Shown: in pieces, positions 53,838 to 62,805 of the stretch
How positions within the stretch are numbered: the stretch's first letter is position 1
How the letters are laid out: every line of letters starts with the position of its first letter
From: Candidatus Vecturithrix granuli
Lineage (GTDB): Bacteria; Moduliflexota; Moduliflexia; Moduliflexales; Moduliflexaceae
Direction: 5' to 3'
Assembly: GCA_000739535.1 (NCBI GenBank)
Contig: DF820463.1
Location: 380,195 to 444,194 of the forward strand
Length of the DNA stretch: 64,000 nt
Position numbers and translations under genes: made by a program
The notes under the pieces: generated by a model
Databases searched by the model: none
Told to the model about the DNA's origin: nothing
The model's input: only the letters and a program-made list of their open reading frames with translations

Positions 53838-54148
53838 CTTATCATTACTTCTGCGTTATTGATATTCTGTCAAATGAATTTTCTTTAGGAATGAATGAAA
53901 AAACATCATGTTTTGATTGTCTTCAACTACGCTTATCTTTCTTTATATGGTTTTTACTCACAATCCGAAAAAAGTCCCAGATATTCCGAGGGGCGTCTAT
54001 TAAGTTTCGAAAAAAATTCCTTGCGATAGTCCAGGAGATTCAATATTCTGACATGATGAACAACTTTTTTCCTGGTTTCCACAATTCTGAATCTGTTCAT
54101 TGTGAATATGTCTTCAGAGGTGGGGAAAGCATCGGTTGTCGGTGAGGT

Positions 54149-54988
54149 ATGAAAAAGAAATCACAGATTGTGCTTCTGGGTACAGGAACTCCTAACGCTG
54201 ATCCGGAGCGTCATGGTCCGTCCGTGGCGATTGTGGTGAACCAGACGCCCTATATTGTGGATTGCGGGCCGGGCGTGGTTCGTCGGGCTGCCGCAGCATA
54301 TCAGGCAGGCGTTAAAGGGCTTGAGGTTCGCAACCTCAGCCACGCCTTTATCACACATCTCCATTCTGATCATACTGTGGGTTATCCGGATCTGATTTTC
54401 ACTCCCTGGGTGCTGGAGCGCAACGAGCCGTTAGAGGTCTATGGCCCGCCCGGACTTCAGGAAATGACCAATCATCTTCTGGCCGCGTATCAAGCCGATA
54501 TTCATGAACGGCTGTATGGCCTGGAGCCGGCCAATGATCAAGGGTATCAGGTGCATGTGACCGAGATTGTTCCGGGGCAGATTTATTGTGACGCGAATGT
54601 ACGGGTCGAAGCGTTTCGTGCCAAGCATGGTTCCTGGCCGGCTTATGGCTATAAATTTTTTACTCCGGATCGCACTATCGTTATCTCTGGCGACACTGCG
54701 CCTTTTGAAGGGATGGTAGAACAGTATCAGGGCTGTGACGTACTGATCCATGAGGTACATTCCGCGGTGGGACTGCAACAGCGCGCCCCTGAATGGCAGA
54801 AATATCACTCAAGTGTGCATACCTCGTCAATCGAATTAGCTGAAGTTGCGGCACAAGCCCGACCGGGAATGTTGATCCTGTATCATCAGCTTTTTCATGG
54901 CGTCGTTTCTGAAGAGGAACTTCTACGAGAAGTACAAGACAGGTATGATGGAACTGTGATTTCAGGCAAAGACCTTGACGTGTATTAA
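54149..54988 (+). CDS. MBL-fold hydrolase, RNase Z-like
   Basis: The 279-residue protein carries the metal motif THLHSDHTVG (H-x-H-x-D-H) at about residue 69, the early Asp of YIVDCGPG, further metal ligands in AKHGSWP and ISGDTAPF, and a late His in LYHQLF. Its layout is like ribonuclease Z and arylsulfatase-type beta-lactamase-fold enzymes. Without the exosite arm typical of tRNase Z the substrate is uncertain. It may be a general phosphodiesterase or lactonase. It is monocistronic, convergent with the TctA gene. Confidence 0.83.
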   Translation: MKKKSQIVLLGTGTPNADPERHGPSVAIVVNQTPYIVDCGPGVVRRAAAAYQAGVKGLEVRNLSHAFITHLHSDHTVGYPDLIFTPWVLERNEPLEVYGPPGLQEMTNHLLAAYQADIHERLYGLEPANDQGYQVHVTEIVPGQIYCDANVRVEAFRAKHGSWPAYGYKFFTPDRTIVISGDTAPFEGMVEQYQGCDVLIHEVHSAVGLQQRAPEWQKYHSSVHTSSIELAEVAAQARPGMLILYHQLFHGVVSEEELLREVQDRYDGTVISGKDLDVY

Positions 54989-54990
54989 CC

Positions 54991-55041
54991 AGGAGTGTCA
55001 AAGCTCTGCTTTGACAGCGAAAGCAGAGCTTTCGCACTCCT
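54991..55041. repeat. Double-hairpin palindromic repeat, copy 3
   Basis: AGGAGTG and CACTCCT flank hairpins GTCAAAGC/GCTTTGAC and CGAAAGC/GCTTTCG. It sits two bases after the MBL stop and touches the convergent TctA stop codon, as in the other intergenic copies. Confidence 0.68.
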
Positions 55042-56524
55042 AGTGGTTTCTTCGATAATCCAGAATAAACGGGATAACGACGATCAAAATTGAGGCGATC
55101 ATCAGGCCCAGCGAAATGGGCCTGGTGAAAAAAATCAACGGGTTCCCATCGGCGATACTTAAACTCTCCCGCAGCCGATTTTCCAAAATGTCCCCCAGAA
55201 CAAGTCCCATGACCAGATTCACAATCGGCCATTGGAGTCTGAGCAGCATATACCCGAATACCCCCATCACAATTGCCAGTGCCGCATCGAAGATTCGCGT
55301 ATTCATCGCATAAATGCCAATCAGAGAAATCACCATGATATTCACCGCCAGCAGTGAACTGGGGATGCGGATGATCATCGCAAAGGGTCGCAGCCAGATC
55401 GCTAGCATCAGGAATGCGGCAATATTAATGAGAAACAGAGAGAAATACAGGGTGTTAATCAACACCGGCTCCTTAACCAGTAATAACGGGCCGGGGTAGA
55501 TGCCGTTGATTGTAAAAACGCCCAGAAGTACTGCACTGATTGCTTCACCCGGAATTCCCAATGTCAAAAGCGGGATCATTGCTCCGGCGGGCACCGCGTT
55601 ATTCCCTGCCTCAGAAGCCAGACACCCTTCCGGCGTTCCCTGCCCAAACTCTTCGGGGTGTTTTGAAGAATGCTTGGCGGCCTGATAAGCCATAAATGAA
55701 GCCAAAATCGAACCGGGGCCCGGCAATAAGCCAACGAATGTCCCAATCACACTCGACCTGAGCAGCGTTTTCCAATAACGCAGAACTTTCAGGAGTTTTG
55801 AAAAGTCAAGCATACGTCCGGTGAGATTCATGCTGTCGGTTTGCAGAATTTTCTGTTCCACCAGCAGAAGAGTCTGACCCAGGCCGAAAAGCCCTAAACA
55901 GACCGGCGCAATATCAAGACCGTTCTGTATAGCCAGGGTGCCGAAGCAAAAACGAGAGCTAAGGGTGGTGCCGTCAATACCAATGGTAGAGAACCACAAT
56001 CCCATCCCCAACAGCAAAAGTCCACGCGCGAGATACTGGCGATGAGCCATTACCACTAGTACCACGCCAAAAAAACCGGCTGAGAAATACTCCGGCGGCC
56101 CGAAAGAGGCTGCGACATGCGCCAGAAAAGGGGCCAGCGTAATGAGGATCACGACGCTTACCATGCCACCGCCAAATGAACCGAGTAACGCCGCCGACAG
56201 AGCTATTTGAGCTTCCCCTCTGCGAGTCAGAGGAAACCCGTCGAAACTGGTGAACAAGGAAGACGGAACACCCGGAGTACCCATGAGGATCGCCGGGATT
56301 CCGCCCCCGAAATATCCGCCGCAGAACACTCCTAACAGCAAAGAAAGTGCCGTATTTGAGGCCATCGCAAAGGTAAAGGGTAACAACACCACCATCCCGA
56401 CCATCGGGCCGATACCAGGGATGATTCCCACAATGATTCCGATAAAAGTACCCGAGAGGAGGGCGACCAGATTACCGACTGACAAACACGCCTGTATGCC
56501 TTCTAACAAATATTCAAACATCAT
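55040..56524 (-). CDS. tctA: Tripartite tricarboxylate transporter large permease TctA
   Basis: The 494-residue membrane protein has about 12 hydrophobic segments and the two internal-repeat TctA motifs GIIPGIGPMVGMVVLLPFT (near residue 35) and GLLPGPGSILASFMAYQAAK (about residue 262). The second is followed by the SEAGNNAVPAGAMIPLLTLGIPG block. It forms the transport channel with TctB and receives substrate from TctC. Citrate or other carboxylates are the known substrates of the family, and the substrate here cannot be read from sequence. The start codon abuts the TctB stop codon. Confidence 0.93.
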   Translation of the reverse strand: MMFEYLLEGIQACLSVGNLVALLSGTFIGIIVGIIPGIGPMVGMVVLLPFTFAMASNTALSLLLGVFCGGYFGGGIPAILMGTPGVPSSLFTSFDGFPLTRRGEAQIALSAALLGSFGGGMVSVVILITLAPFLAHVAASFGPPEYFSAGFFGVVLVVMAHRQYLARGLLLLGMGLWFSTIGIDGTTLSSRFCFGTLAIQNGLDIAPVCLGLFGLGQTLLLVEQKILQTDSMNLTGRMLDFSKLLKVLRYWKTLLRSSVIGTFVGLLPGPGSILASFMAYQAAKHSSKHPEEFGQGTPEGCLASEAGNNAVPAGAMIPLLTLGIPGEAISAVLLGVFTINGIYPGPLLLVKEPVLINTLYFSLFLINIAAFLMLAIWLRPFAMIIRIPSSLLAVNIMVISLIGIYAMNTRIFDAALAIVMGVFGYMLLRLQWPIVNLVMGLVLGDILENRLRESLSIADGNPLIFFTRPISLGLMIASILIVVIPFILDYRRNH

Positions 56525-57016
56525 CTATCGCCACAACTCCATCAGAAGAGGGGTTGGAAAAAACACGTCCAGGACATACTTAAAGATCAACACCAGCAGA
56601 CCCGTAACAATGAGCGGAACCAGGATCAACGTTCGAGAACTTCGATACCCCAAATAATAGAGCAATGAGAACAGGAAACCCCAGGAAGTGGCTTCCAATC
56701 CGATCAAGACCAAACCGGCAGGGAAAAGTATCAGGAATCCTAACACAACTATTGTTTTCAGAGGCATTCCTGCGTCGTCCAATTGCCACGATGCCCCTTC
56801 AGGAGGCTTCATAAGCCGCCAGACTGCCGGCAGAGAGGCCAGGATCATGAGGCCGAGCGCAAGCAGCGGAAAGATCAGCGGCCCCTTGTAAAACGGATCG
56901 GGGCCAGACGTATCAACCTGCCAGGGCGCGCTGATCAGAACAACTACCGCCAGACCACCTAAACATGCTGCCAGAAGATCATGTAAACGACTTGCTTGAT
57001 TGAGCGGCTGAGACAT
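56525..57016 (-). CDS. tctB: Tripartite tricarboxylate transporter small permease TctB
   Basis: The 163-residue protein has four hydrophobic segments and the usual DTSGPDPFYKGPLIFPLLALGLM region of TctB. It lies directly upstream of TctA with no intergenic bases and 142 bases downstream of TctC, in the usual C-B-A order. Primary sequence is poorly conserved in this family, and the call rests on topology and context. Confidence 0.85.
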   Translation of the reverse strand: MSQPLNQASRLHDLLAACLGGLAVVVLISAPWQVDTSGPDPFYKGPLIFPLLALGLMILASLPAVWRLMKPPEGASWQLDDAGMPLKTIVVLGFLILFPAGLVLIGLEATSWGFLFSLLYYLGYRSSRTLILVPLIVTGLLVLIFKYVLDVFFPTPLLMELWR

Positions 57017-57158
57017 AAAAGCATCCTTTATTCCTCACTACTCAGCCCACGAAACACATTCGGGAAAATGTGTACGTGGATGATGAATAATTTTCTGAAT
57101 TGTTTTGTGTCTTTTCGGGTGTTTCTCGGGCAATAGCTCTTAGCTTGAGTGGTTGCCT

Positions 57159-58115
57159 TTATTCAAGGATACCAAGCCCTTTCATGATTTCACCAAAATT
57201 CGCCAATTCGTTGTCCATCTGGGTCCGAGCCTTTTGCGGCCCAGTCGGATGAGAAATAACACCGGCTTTTTTGATCACATCCTGAATGTCTGGTAGTGCC
57301 ATAACTTTAAAGAAGGCGTCGCTCAATTTCTGCACAATCTCATCCGGAGTTTGCGCCGGCACAAACGCGCCAAACCAAATTGAATATGCATCGCCAAAGC
57401 CCTGTTCGGTCACAGTAGGGACATCCGGATAGTCAGGAAGTCGATCTGGGAGCATACAGGCCAGGAGTTTCATCTGACCAGATTCAATATAGTCTTTTAA
57501 TCCCGGGGTCGAAAATGTGATCACATCGGCATCGCCTTTCACGACCAACAGCGGTGTCAATTCGTTATAGGCCGTCTCTTTCCAGGCAAACCCACCGATT
57601 TTGGCTGCATTCATCGCAATTAAGGTGGGCACTGCACCCAGGCCCCAGTGCGCCAGCCGTAAATCATGGGTCTTGCCGTATTCCGCTAACTCCTGCAAAT
57701 TATTATACGGCGCATCAGCCCGGCAGGCAAGGGTGAAAGGTGAAGACCAGATTAAGCCCAGAGGCTTGAGATCCTGATTCTTATACGGCGTCTTCCCTCT
57801 GAGCACCTGCGTAATCATCGGACCGATCGAGATCAGGCCGACCTGATACCCATCGGGCCGACTTTGGGCAAGCTCATTAGTGGCAAGTACTGCACCGCCG
57901 CCGGGTTTATTAATTGCTTTGACCGCAACACCAAGCTCGTCAGACAAATAAGGTGCCATGGCAGTAGCGATGATCGTCGTCGGATCATTGGGAGCCGGCC
58001 AGGGGATAATCAACTGAATCGGTTTTTCAGGCCATTCCGCTTCCGATAAAATCGGAAACAGGGAATAGATAAGGATGATACCAAATAGTAATACGATACT
58101 CTTCTTTGTTTTCAT
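57159..58115 (-). CDS. tctC: Tripartite tricarboxylate transporter binding protein TctC
   Basis: The 318-residue protein has a signal peptide ending near LSEAEWPEKPI. The mature start (WPEKPIQLIIPWP) and AINKPGGGAVLATNELAQSRPDGYQVGLISIGPM are hallmarks of the TctC/Bug receptors. It captures carboxylates in the periplasm for TctAB. It is the first gene of the tct operon and divergent from the lacI-type regulator, but no matching operator lies in front of it. Confidence 0.92.
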   Translation of the reverse strand: MKTKKSIVLLFGIILIYSLFPILSEAEWPEKPIQLIIPWPAPNDPTTIIATAMAPYLSDELGVAVKAINKPGGGAVLATNELAQSRPDGYQVGLISIGPMITQVLRGKTPYKNQDLKPLGLIWSSPFTLACRADAPYNNLQELAEYGKTHDLRLAHWGLGAVPTLIAMNAAKIGGFAWKETAYNELTPLLVVKGDADVITFSTPGLKDYIESGQMKLLACMLPDRLPDYPDVPTVTEQGFGDAYSIWFGAFVPAQTPDEIVQKLSDAFFKVMALPDIQDVIKKAGVISHPTGPQKARTQMDNELANFGEIMKGLGILE

Positions 58116-58170
58116 AAAGGCCTCCTTGAACGATTCTTACGAGGATAACAGATCAATAACAACGGAAGGA

Positions 58171-58199
58171 ATTATTCTCACGCCAGAGAATTCGTCAAG
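58171..58199 (-). promoter_or_regulatory. Candidate promoter of the tct operon
   Basis: On the minus strand TTGACG (58194-58199) and AATAAT (58171-58176) are separated by 17 bases and lie about 55 bases before the TctC start. The gap 58116-58485 holds this promoter, the regulator's own promoter and operator, and a small hairpin near 58260-58283. Confidence 0.5.
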
Positions 58200-58397
58200 T
58201 TTTTTCTCCGCAGTGCAGCATAAAGTATAACAGAGGAGTTGATCGATCTATGGTTAGAGAAATTCCATCATTCTGGGAATTTAACATTGTCGAGTTACTT
58301 ATCGCTGTATTAAAAAATTGTAAGTGTGTTGCAATTGCTTTATGCGGGAACTGTTCACCTCTGATTCTCACAATAGCCATCATTGAGATGATTCTTC

Positions 58398-58403
58398 TTG
58401 ACA
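58398..58403 (+). promoter_or_regulatory. Candidate -35 box of the LacI-type gene
   Basis: TTGACA lies 24 bases before the operator-like site at 58427. The -10 region (about 58420-58426, TTGAAAA) is weak, which would suit a repressible promoter. Confidence 0.35.
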
Positions 58404-58426
58404 AAAATTAGCAGACCATTTGAAAA

Positions 58427-58440
58427 TGCAAACGGTTACA
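58427..58440. promoter_or_regulatory. LacI-family operator-like site 1
   Basis: TGCAAACGGTTACA differs by one base in the inverted arms from TGTAA-nCGG-TTACA, the pattern of the sites at 59549 and 59690. It lies in front of the regulator gene and suggests autoregulation. Confidence 0.6.
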
Positions 58441-58485
58441 ATCAATACAACGATTAAAGATCATGAGATAATGGAGAAAAAAGAC

Positions 58486-59523
58486 ATGACTATTCGTGAT
58501 CTTGCTAAACTTGCAGGAGTGAGCGTGGCGACCGTCTCTCGCAGCATGAATAACAGCCCTTTAGTCCAGGAGGCCACCAAACAAAAAATTTTGAAACTCG
58601 CTGATGAAGTGGGCTTTGAATTAAACGCCAGCGCTAAAGGGCTGGCTACCTCCAAAGTCAATACGATCGGGGTTATTCTTCCTCCGGAATACGACCAGTT
58701 TGGGCAGCAATTATATTACAGTTCTCTGCTGAATGATCTGCGTGGCACGCTGGAACGGGCAAACTATGATTTAATTGTCACCTTCTTAACAAACCGCTTT
58801 ACCGGCAAAAGCAATATCCTCAGCCTGATTAACAGAAGAAAGGTTGACGGCTTAATTATTCTGCAAGAAACCCTGGAACCTGAGCTTCTGGATTTTCTGG
58901 AAAAGAAGAATGTGCCCTATATCTTTTCGCATTATCCCCCGAGTTCTGAAGATATCAGCGTTGACGCCGTATATCCGGATCATCTCTGGGGTGGAAAGCT
59001 GGCCGGCGAGCACCTGGCGTCATTGGGATGTCAGCGCATGATGTGCATCGGCGCGGAAAATAAGGTCAATGAATTTGTGCTCCGGGAAAGAGGATTTGCC
59101 AGAGCGCTGACGACGCATGGGCTTGATTTTTCTGAAAAACATGTACTGTACGCCTCTCTGACGGTCAACGATGGGTATCAAATTGTCAGAGAGCACGCCA
59201 ACAAATTTCAAGCGACAGAGGCCGTGTTTGTCGTGACAGATTTATTAGCGTTCGGAGTGATTGCGGGTCTGAAAGACATCGGGCTGGCTATTCCTCAAGA
59301 TATTTCGGTTGTTGGATATGATGATATTCCTCTGGCGTCAATGTTAAAACCGACCTTGACAACCATTCACCAGCCGCGCGAGGAAATCGCAAAAAAAACG
59401 TGCAGGCGGCTGATTGAAAAAATTCAACATGTTGAAAAATCCTCGGCGAAAATCAAAGAGACTATTCGCCCGCATCTTATTGTAAGAGAGTCTTGCAAAA
59501 AACCTGTCAGAAAAAAAACATGA
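58486..59523 (+). CDS. LacI-family transcriptional regulator
   Basis: The 345-residue protein is taken from ATG 58486 (GGAG at 58473-58476) because the family normally opens with T-I-R-D-L-A-K-L-A-G-V-S. Upstream starts at 58420, 58426 and 58471 have no sites. The helix-turn-helix is at 2-25 (AGVSVATVSRSMNN), with a hinge region near ASAKGLATSK. A periplasmic-binding-protein-like effector domain follows from about 60 (NTIGVILPP, then GYDDIPLASMLKPTLTTIHQP). It probably represses the sugar ABC operon downstream through the two operator-like palindromes at 59549 and 59688 and is released by a sugar. Confidence 0.93.
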   Translation: MTIRDLAKLAGVSVATVSRSMNNSPLVQEATKQKILKLADEVGFELNASAKGLATSKVNTIGVILPPEYDQFGQQLYYSSLLNDLRGTLERANYDLIVTFLTNRFTGKSNILSLINRRKVDGLIILQETLEPELLDFLEKKNVPYIFSHYPPSSEDISVDAVYPDHLWGGKLAGEHLASLGCQRMMCIGAENKVNEFVLRERGFARALTTHGLDFSEKHVLYASLTVNDGYQIVREHANKFQATEAVFVVTDLLAFGVIAGLKDIGLAIPQDISVVGYDDIPLASMLKPTLTTIHQPREEIAKKTCRRLIEKIQHVEKSSAKIKETIRPHLIVRESCKKPVRKKT

Positions 59524-59548
59524 AAAGCCTCTTTTTTTACTTGACAAC

Positions 59549-59562
59549 TGTAAGCGGTTACA
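59549..59562. promoter_or_regulatory. LacI-family operator-like site 2
   Basis: TGTAAGCGGTTACA has perfect TGTAA/TTACA arms. It lies just after a TTGACA box (59541-59546), so a bound repressor would cover the promoter. It is 26 bases after the regulator stop codon. Confidence 0.7.
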
Positions 59563-59687
59563 AAATTAATTTTGAGGTCGTCAAAAATCAGACCCGTTTT
59601 TATTTGCGGAAAGTTCTTTAGAGAGAGGGGGGATGTGAGGTAGAAATCTAACATTTTCAGGCAACAGGTGAGCTTGTTGGGTAATTT

Positions 59688-59707
59688 TAATGTAATCGGT
59701 TACATTA
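59688..59707. promoter_or_regulatory. LacI-family operator-like site 3
   Basis: TAATGTAATCGGTTACATTA has perfect 8-bp arms around TCGG and shares the TGTAA-nCGG-TTACA core with sites 1 and 2. A TATAAA at 59706-59711 overlaps its edge. It lies 33 bases before the binding-protein gene start codon. Confidence 0.75.
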
Positions 59708-59739
59708 TAAATTTATTCTTGAGATGAAGGAGAAATATC

Positions 59740-61026
59740 ATGAAAAACATCGTGAAAACGATCATGGTCTGTGCATGTGTTCTGATTCTCACGGGCGTTG
59801 TGGCCCTGACCGGATATGCTGAAAAGCTTGTGCTCGCCACCTTGAATTCGGTGGAAGGGCAGACAACGGCAAAAGCTCTGCGTGAATATGGCGAGCTGAA
59901 AGGGATTGAAGTCGAAATTGTCGAAGCGCCCTATTCCAACCTCTTTGAAAAAGAGGTTCTGGATATGTCACAAGGTACCGGATTGTATGACATCATTTTG
60001 TTGGATGATCCATGGTTTACCCAATTCGCTGAGAGTAACTGGTTAACGGATTTGACCCCATTTTTCAAAGCCAAAGGTGAGGCTGGTTTATCGGACGATT
60101 TCATTCCCACCTCGGCCGCCATTTGCCATCATCCCTATAAAACTGGAACGCCGTATGCGCTCCCATTTTTTGGAAATGCCCAGATGTTCTTCTATCGCGC
60201 GGATCTGTTCACCAAATATGGGATGGATCGCGCCCCTAAAACCTGGGATGAGGCCCTGGACATGATGAAGAAAATTATGGCAGGGGAAAAAGGCGTGTAC
60301 GGATATGTCATGCGCGGCGAGCAAGGCAACCCGGTAGTGGCAGATTTTATGCCGATTTTATGGTCTTTTGGTGCGGACATGTTCACTGAGGATAAAACCC
60401 AAGTTACACTGAATACGCCGGAAGCGCTGAATACCGTGAAATTCTTTTTGCAACTGCGCGATGTGTCGCCGTTAGGTTCCGAGAGTTTTGACGCGCAAGA
60501 ACTGGCGACGTATATGCTGCAAGGCAAAGCCGCGGCGATGATCAACTGGCCGGCGTTTGTGCCCGCGTTTGAAGATCCGAAACAATCAAAAGTGGTTGGG
60601 AAAGTTGGCTATGCGCCGATTCCTGATGGCACGGCGAAAGGCTCATCGGAAATCGGACACTGGATTGCGGCTATTCCGGCTAAGGCCAAAAACAAAGAAG
60701 CCGCATTTGATTTTATCCATTGGGCCACGTCTGCCGAACAACAAAAAGCCTTTGCGAAAGCATTGGGAACTCCGCCGACCCGTAAATCGGTATTCACCGA
60801 TCCAGAGTTGACCAGCCAACCTGCATTTAAGCATTATCCGGTGTTGATGGAAGCGATTGCCAATTCGAGCCCGCGTCCACGCATTGCGAACTGGAATGAA
60901 GTCGAAAATACCTTCGGCATCTATCTGTCTACCATGGTGGCCAAAAAAATCACGCCCGAAGAAGCCCTGGCGAAATCGCAAGAAGAAGTTGAAAAATTGA
61001 TGAAGAAAGCCGGATATATTAAATAG
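59740..61026 (+). CDS. Sugar ABC transporter binding protein (SBP family 1)
   Basis: The 428-residue protein has AAGGAGA upstream and a signal peptide ending TGYA. Family 1 features include YDIILLDDPWFTQFAESNWLTDL, the FGNAQMFFYRADLFTKYG block and the C-terminal KSQEEVEKLMKKAGY. It delivers a sugar, oligosaccharide or polyol to the permeases downstream. The LacI operator sites in front indicate induction by the same compound. The exact sugar is not readable. Confidence 0.9.
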   Translation: MKNIVKTIMVCACVLILTGVVALTGYAEKLVLATLNSVEGQTTAKALREYGELKGIEVEIVEAPYSNLFEKEVLDMSQGTGLYDIILLDDPWFTQFAESNWLTDLTPFFKAKGEAGLSDDFIPTSAAICHHPYKTGTPYALPFFGNAQMFFYRADLFTKYGMDRAPKTWDEALDMMKKIMAGEKGVYGYVMRGEQGNPVVADFMPILWSFGADMFTEDKTQVTLNTPEALNTVKFFLQLRDVSPLGSESFDAQELATYMLQGKAAAMINWPAFVPAFEDPKQSKVVGKVGYAPIPDGTAKGSSEIGHWIAAIPAKAKNKEAAFDFIHWATSAEQQKAFAKALGTPPTRKSVFTDPELTSQPAFKHYPVLMEAIANSSPRPRIANWNEVENTFGIYLSTMVAKKITPEEALAKSQEEVEKLMKKAGYIK

Positions 61027-61035
61027 CTGAGAAAG

Positions 61036-61070
61036 AAGACCTGACAGGTTGCAGAAACCTGTCAGGTCTT
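61036..61070. repeat. Perfect 15-bp hairpin between binding-protein and permease genes
   Basis: AAGACCTGACAGGTT pairs with AACCTGTCAGGTCTT around a 5-base loop. In binding-protein ABC operons such intercistronic hairpins commonly stabilise the upstream mRNA or reduce read-through, so the binding protein exceeds the permeases. It also resembles the repeat at 1591-1621. Confidence 0.72.
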
Positions 61071-61080
61071 AAATTGCCGT

Positions 61081-61968
61081 ATGAATGCACAATTGAAAAT
61101 GGGGTGGTTTGAGAAGCATACACAATGGTTGTTGCTCGTCCCCACTGTGCTATTATTGCTCGCGCTGACGATTTATCCATTGATTTATTCCCTTATTGCA
61201 ATGCTGCACACGGTCAATGTTCGTACTGGAGAGCGCACTTTTGTCGGGCTGCAAAATTTTGTCGAGATCGCGAAAGATACGTTTTTCTGGAACGCGCTGA
61301 AAAATACGGCGATCTATACAGGTGTGGGGGTCGCCATCGAATTTCTAATCGGTTTAGGGCTGGCGGTTCTTTTAACATCAGACATTAAAGGCCGTGGGAT
61401 TTTTCGGAGTCTGCTGCTGAGTCCGATGATGCTGCCGCCGATTGTTGCAGCGGTGATTTTTAAAGTGATGTATATTCCGGATTTCGGCGTCCTGAACTGG
61501 CTTTTAGGATTAGTTGGTATTTCTGGCATCGTTTGGGAATCCAGCGCTGACACGGCCTTAATGTCGTTAATTATTGTGGATGTCTGGGAATGGACGCCCT
61601 TTATGTTCCTGATCCTACTAGCCGGGTTGCAAGCTATTCCACTTGATCCGTATGAAGCCGCAGAAGTGGATGGCGCAAACCATTGGCAAATTTTCCGTGA
61701 TATCACCTTTCCGCTCCTCAAGCCCGCGATCCTGATCGCGCTGTTGCTGCGAATTATGGACACTTTGCGGATTTTCGATCAAGTATTTATTATGACGGGC
61801 GGCGGACCGGCCAACGCGACCGAGACCATGAGCATGTATATTTATCGGCATGCTTTTCGATTTTCCAATGTCGGGTATGCCACTGCGTTGTCCTTTATTA
61901 TGTTGATTTTGACAACCATTGTCAGTAATATTTTCATCGCCCGGTTAAAGACGGAAGAGGTGTTCTAA
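61081..61968 (+). CDS. Sugar ABC transporter permease (MalF/UgpA type)
   Basis: The 295-residue protein has six hydrophobic segments and the EAA loop PYEAAEVDGANHWQIFRDITFP, which contacts the ATPase. Its start at ATG 61081 follows the intercistronic hairpin with only a weak ribosome site. It pairs with the next permease to form the channel. Confidence 0.92.
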   Translation: MNAQLKMGWFEKHTQWLLLVPTVLLLLALTIYPLIYSLIAMLHTVNVRTGERTFVGLQNFVEIAKDTFFWNALKNTAIYTGVGVAIEFLIGLGLAVLLTSDIKGRGIFRSLLLSPMMLPPIVAAVIFKVMYIPDFGVLNWLLGLVGISGIVWESSADTALMSLIIVDVWEWTPFMFLILLAGLQAIPLDPYEAAEVDGANHWQIFRDITFPLLKPAILIALLLRIMDTLRIFDQVFIMTGGGPANATETMSMYIYRHAFRFSNVGYATALSFIMLILTTIVSNIFIARLKTEEVF

Positions 61969-61969
61969 C

Positions 61970-62794
61970 ATGAGGAAATCAGGGTGGAAATACGGAGTGT
62001 TACTCGTGGTGACCGGCGTCATGCTCTTTCCGATTTTTTGGCTGGTCAGCACATCTTTCAAAAATACCGTGGATATCTTTGCGATTCCACCGATCTTTAT
62101 CCCCGCCACGCCAACGTTAGATCATTATCTGAACTTGTTTGTCGAGGCGCAAATCATAAAATACATCCAAAACAGTTTATTTGTAGCAGTCTCGACCACC
62201 CTGTTGGCGCTCGTGATCGGGACCTTAGCCGCTTATGCGCTGGCGCGCTTTAAACTTCCCTATAAACTGAATGAACGCCTGTCTTTTTGGGTGCTTTCGA
62301 CCCGCATGTTTCCGCCGATTGTCAGTATTATTCCATTGTTTGCGATGATGAAGTTTTTGCATCTGGTCAACACCAAATTCGGCCTGGTGATTGCGTATGC
62401 GGCGTTTAATCTGCCCTTCGTGGTATGGATGATGCGGGGATTTTTCCAGGAAATCCCTCATGAGCTTGAAGAAGCCGCCATGGTGGACGGTGATTCGCGC
62501 ATGAGCGCATTTCTCAGAATCGTCCTCCCGATTGCCAGGCCCGGCCTGGTGGCGACCGCGATTTTTACGATGATCATGTCCTGGAATGAATTTATGTTTG
62601 CCCTCATTTTATCACAAACCCGCGATGCCGCGACCTTGCCGATTGGAATCGCCTCACGTGTGACGCAGTATGAAATTCTGTGGGGTCCGATGAGCGCCGG
62701 AGGGGTGATTGCCGTCATCCCGGTCTTAATTTTTGCCTTTATTGTGCAACGGCATCTGGTGCGCGGAATGTCTTTTGGAGCGATTAAAGGGTAA
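61970..62794 (+). CDS. Sugar ABC transporter permease (MalG/UgpE type)
   Basis: The 274-residue protein has six hydrophobic segments and the EAA loop ELEEAAMVDGDSRMSAFLRIVLP. Its start codon follows the previous stop after one base, with GAAGAGG inside the upstream gene, so translation is probably coupled. Confidence 0.92.
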   Translation: MRKSGWKYGVLLVVTGVMLFPIFWLVSTSFKNTVDIFAIPPIFIPATPTLDHYLNLFVEAQIIKYIQNSLFVAVSTTLLALVIGTLAAYALARFKLPYKLNERLSFWVLSTRMFPPIVSIIPLFAMMKFLHLVNTKFGLVIAYAAFNLPFVVWMMRGFFQEIPHELEEAAMVDGDSRMSAFLRIVLPIARPGLVATAIFTMIMSWNEFMFALILSQTRDAATLPIGIASRVTQYEILWGPMSAGGVIAVIPVLIFAFIVQRHLVRGMSFGAIKG

Positions 62795-62805
62795 GGAGTC
62801 ACAAT

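Noticed and set aside
53705-54145. 146-codon plus-strand frame before the MBL gene
   Set aside because: It runs through the nested palindrome at 53746-53837, has no ribosome site and an odd composition.
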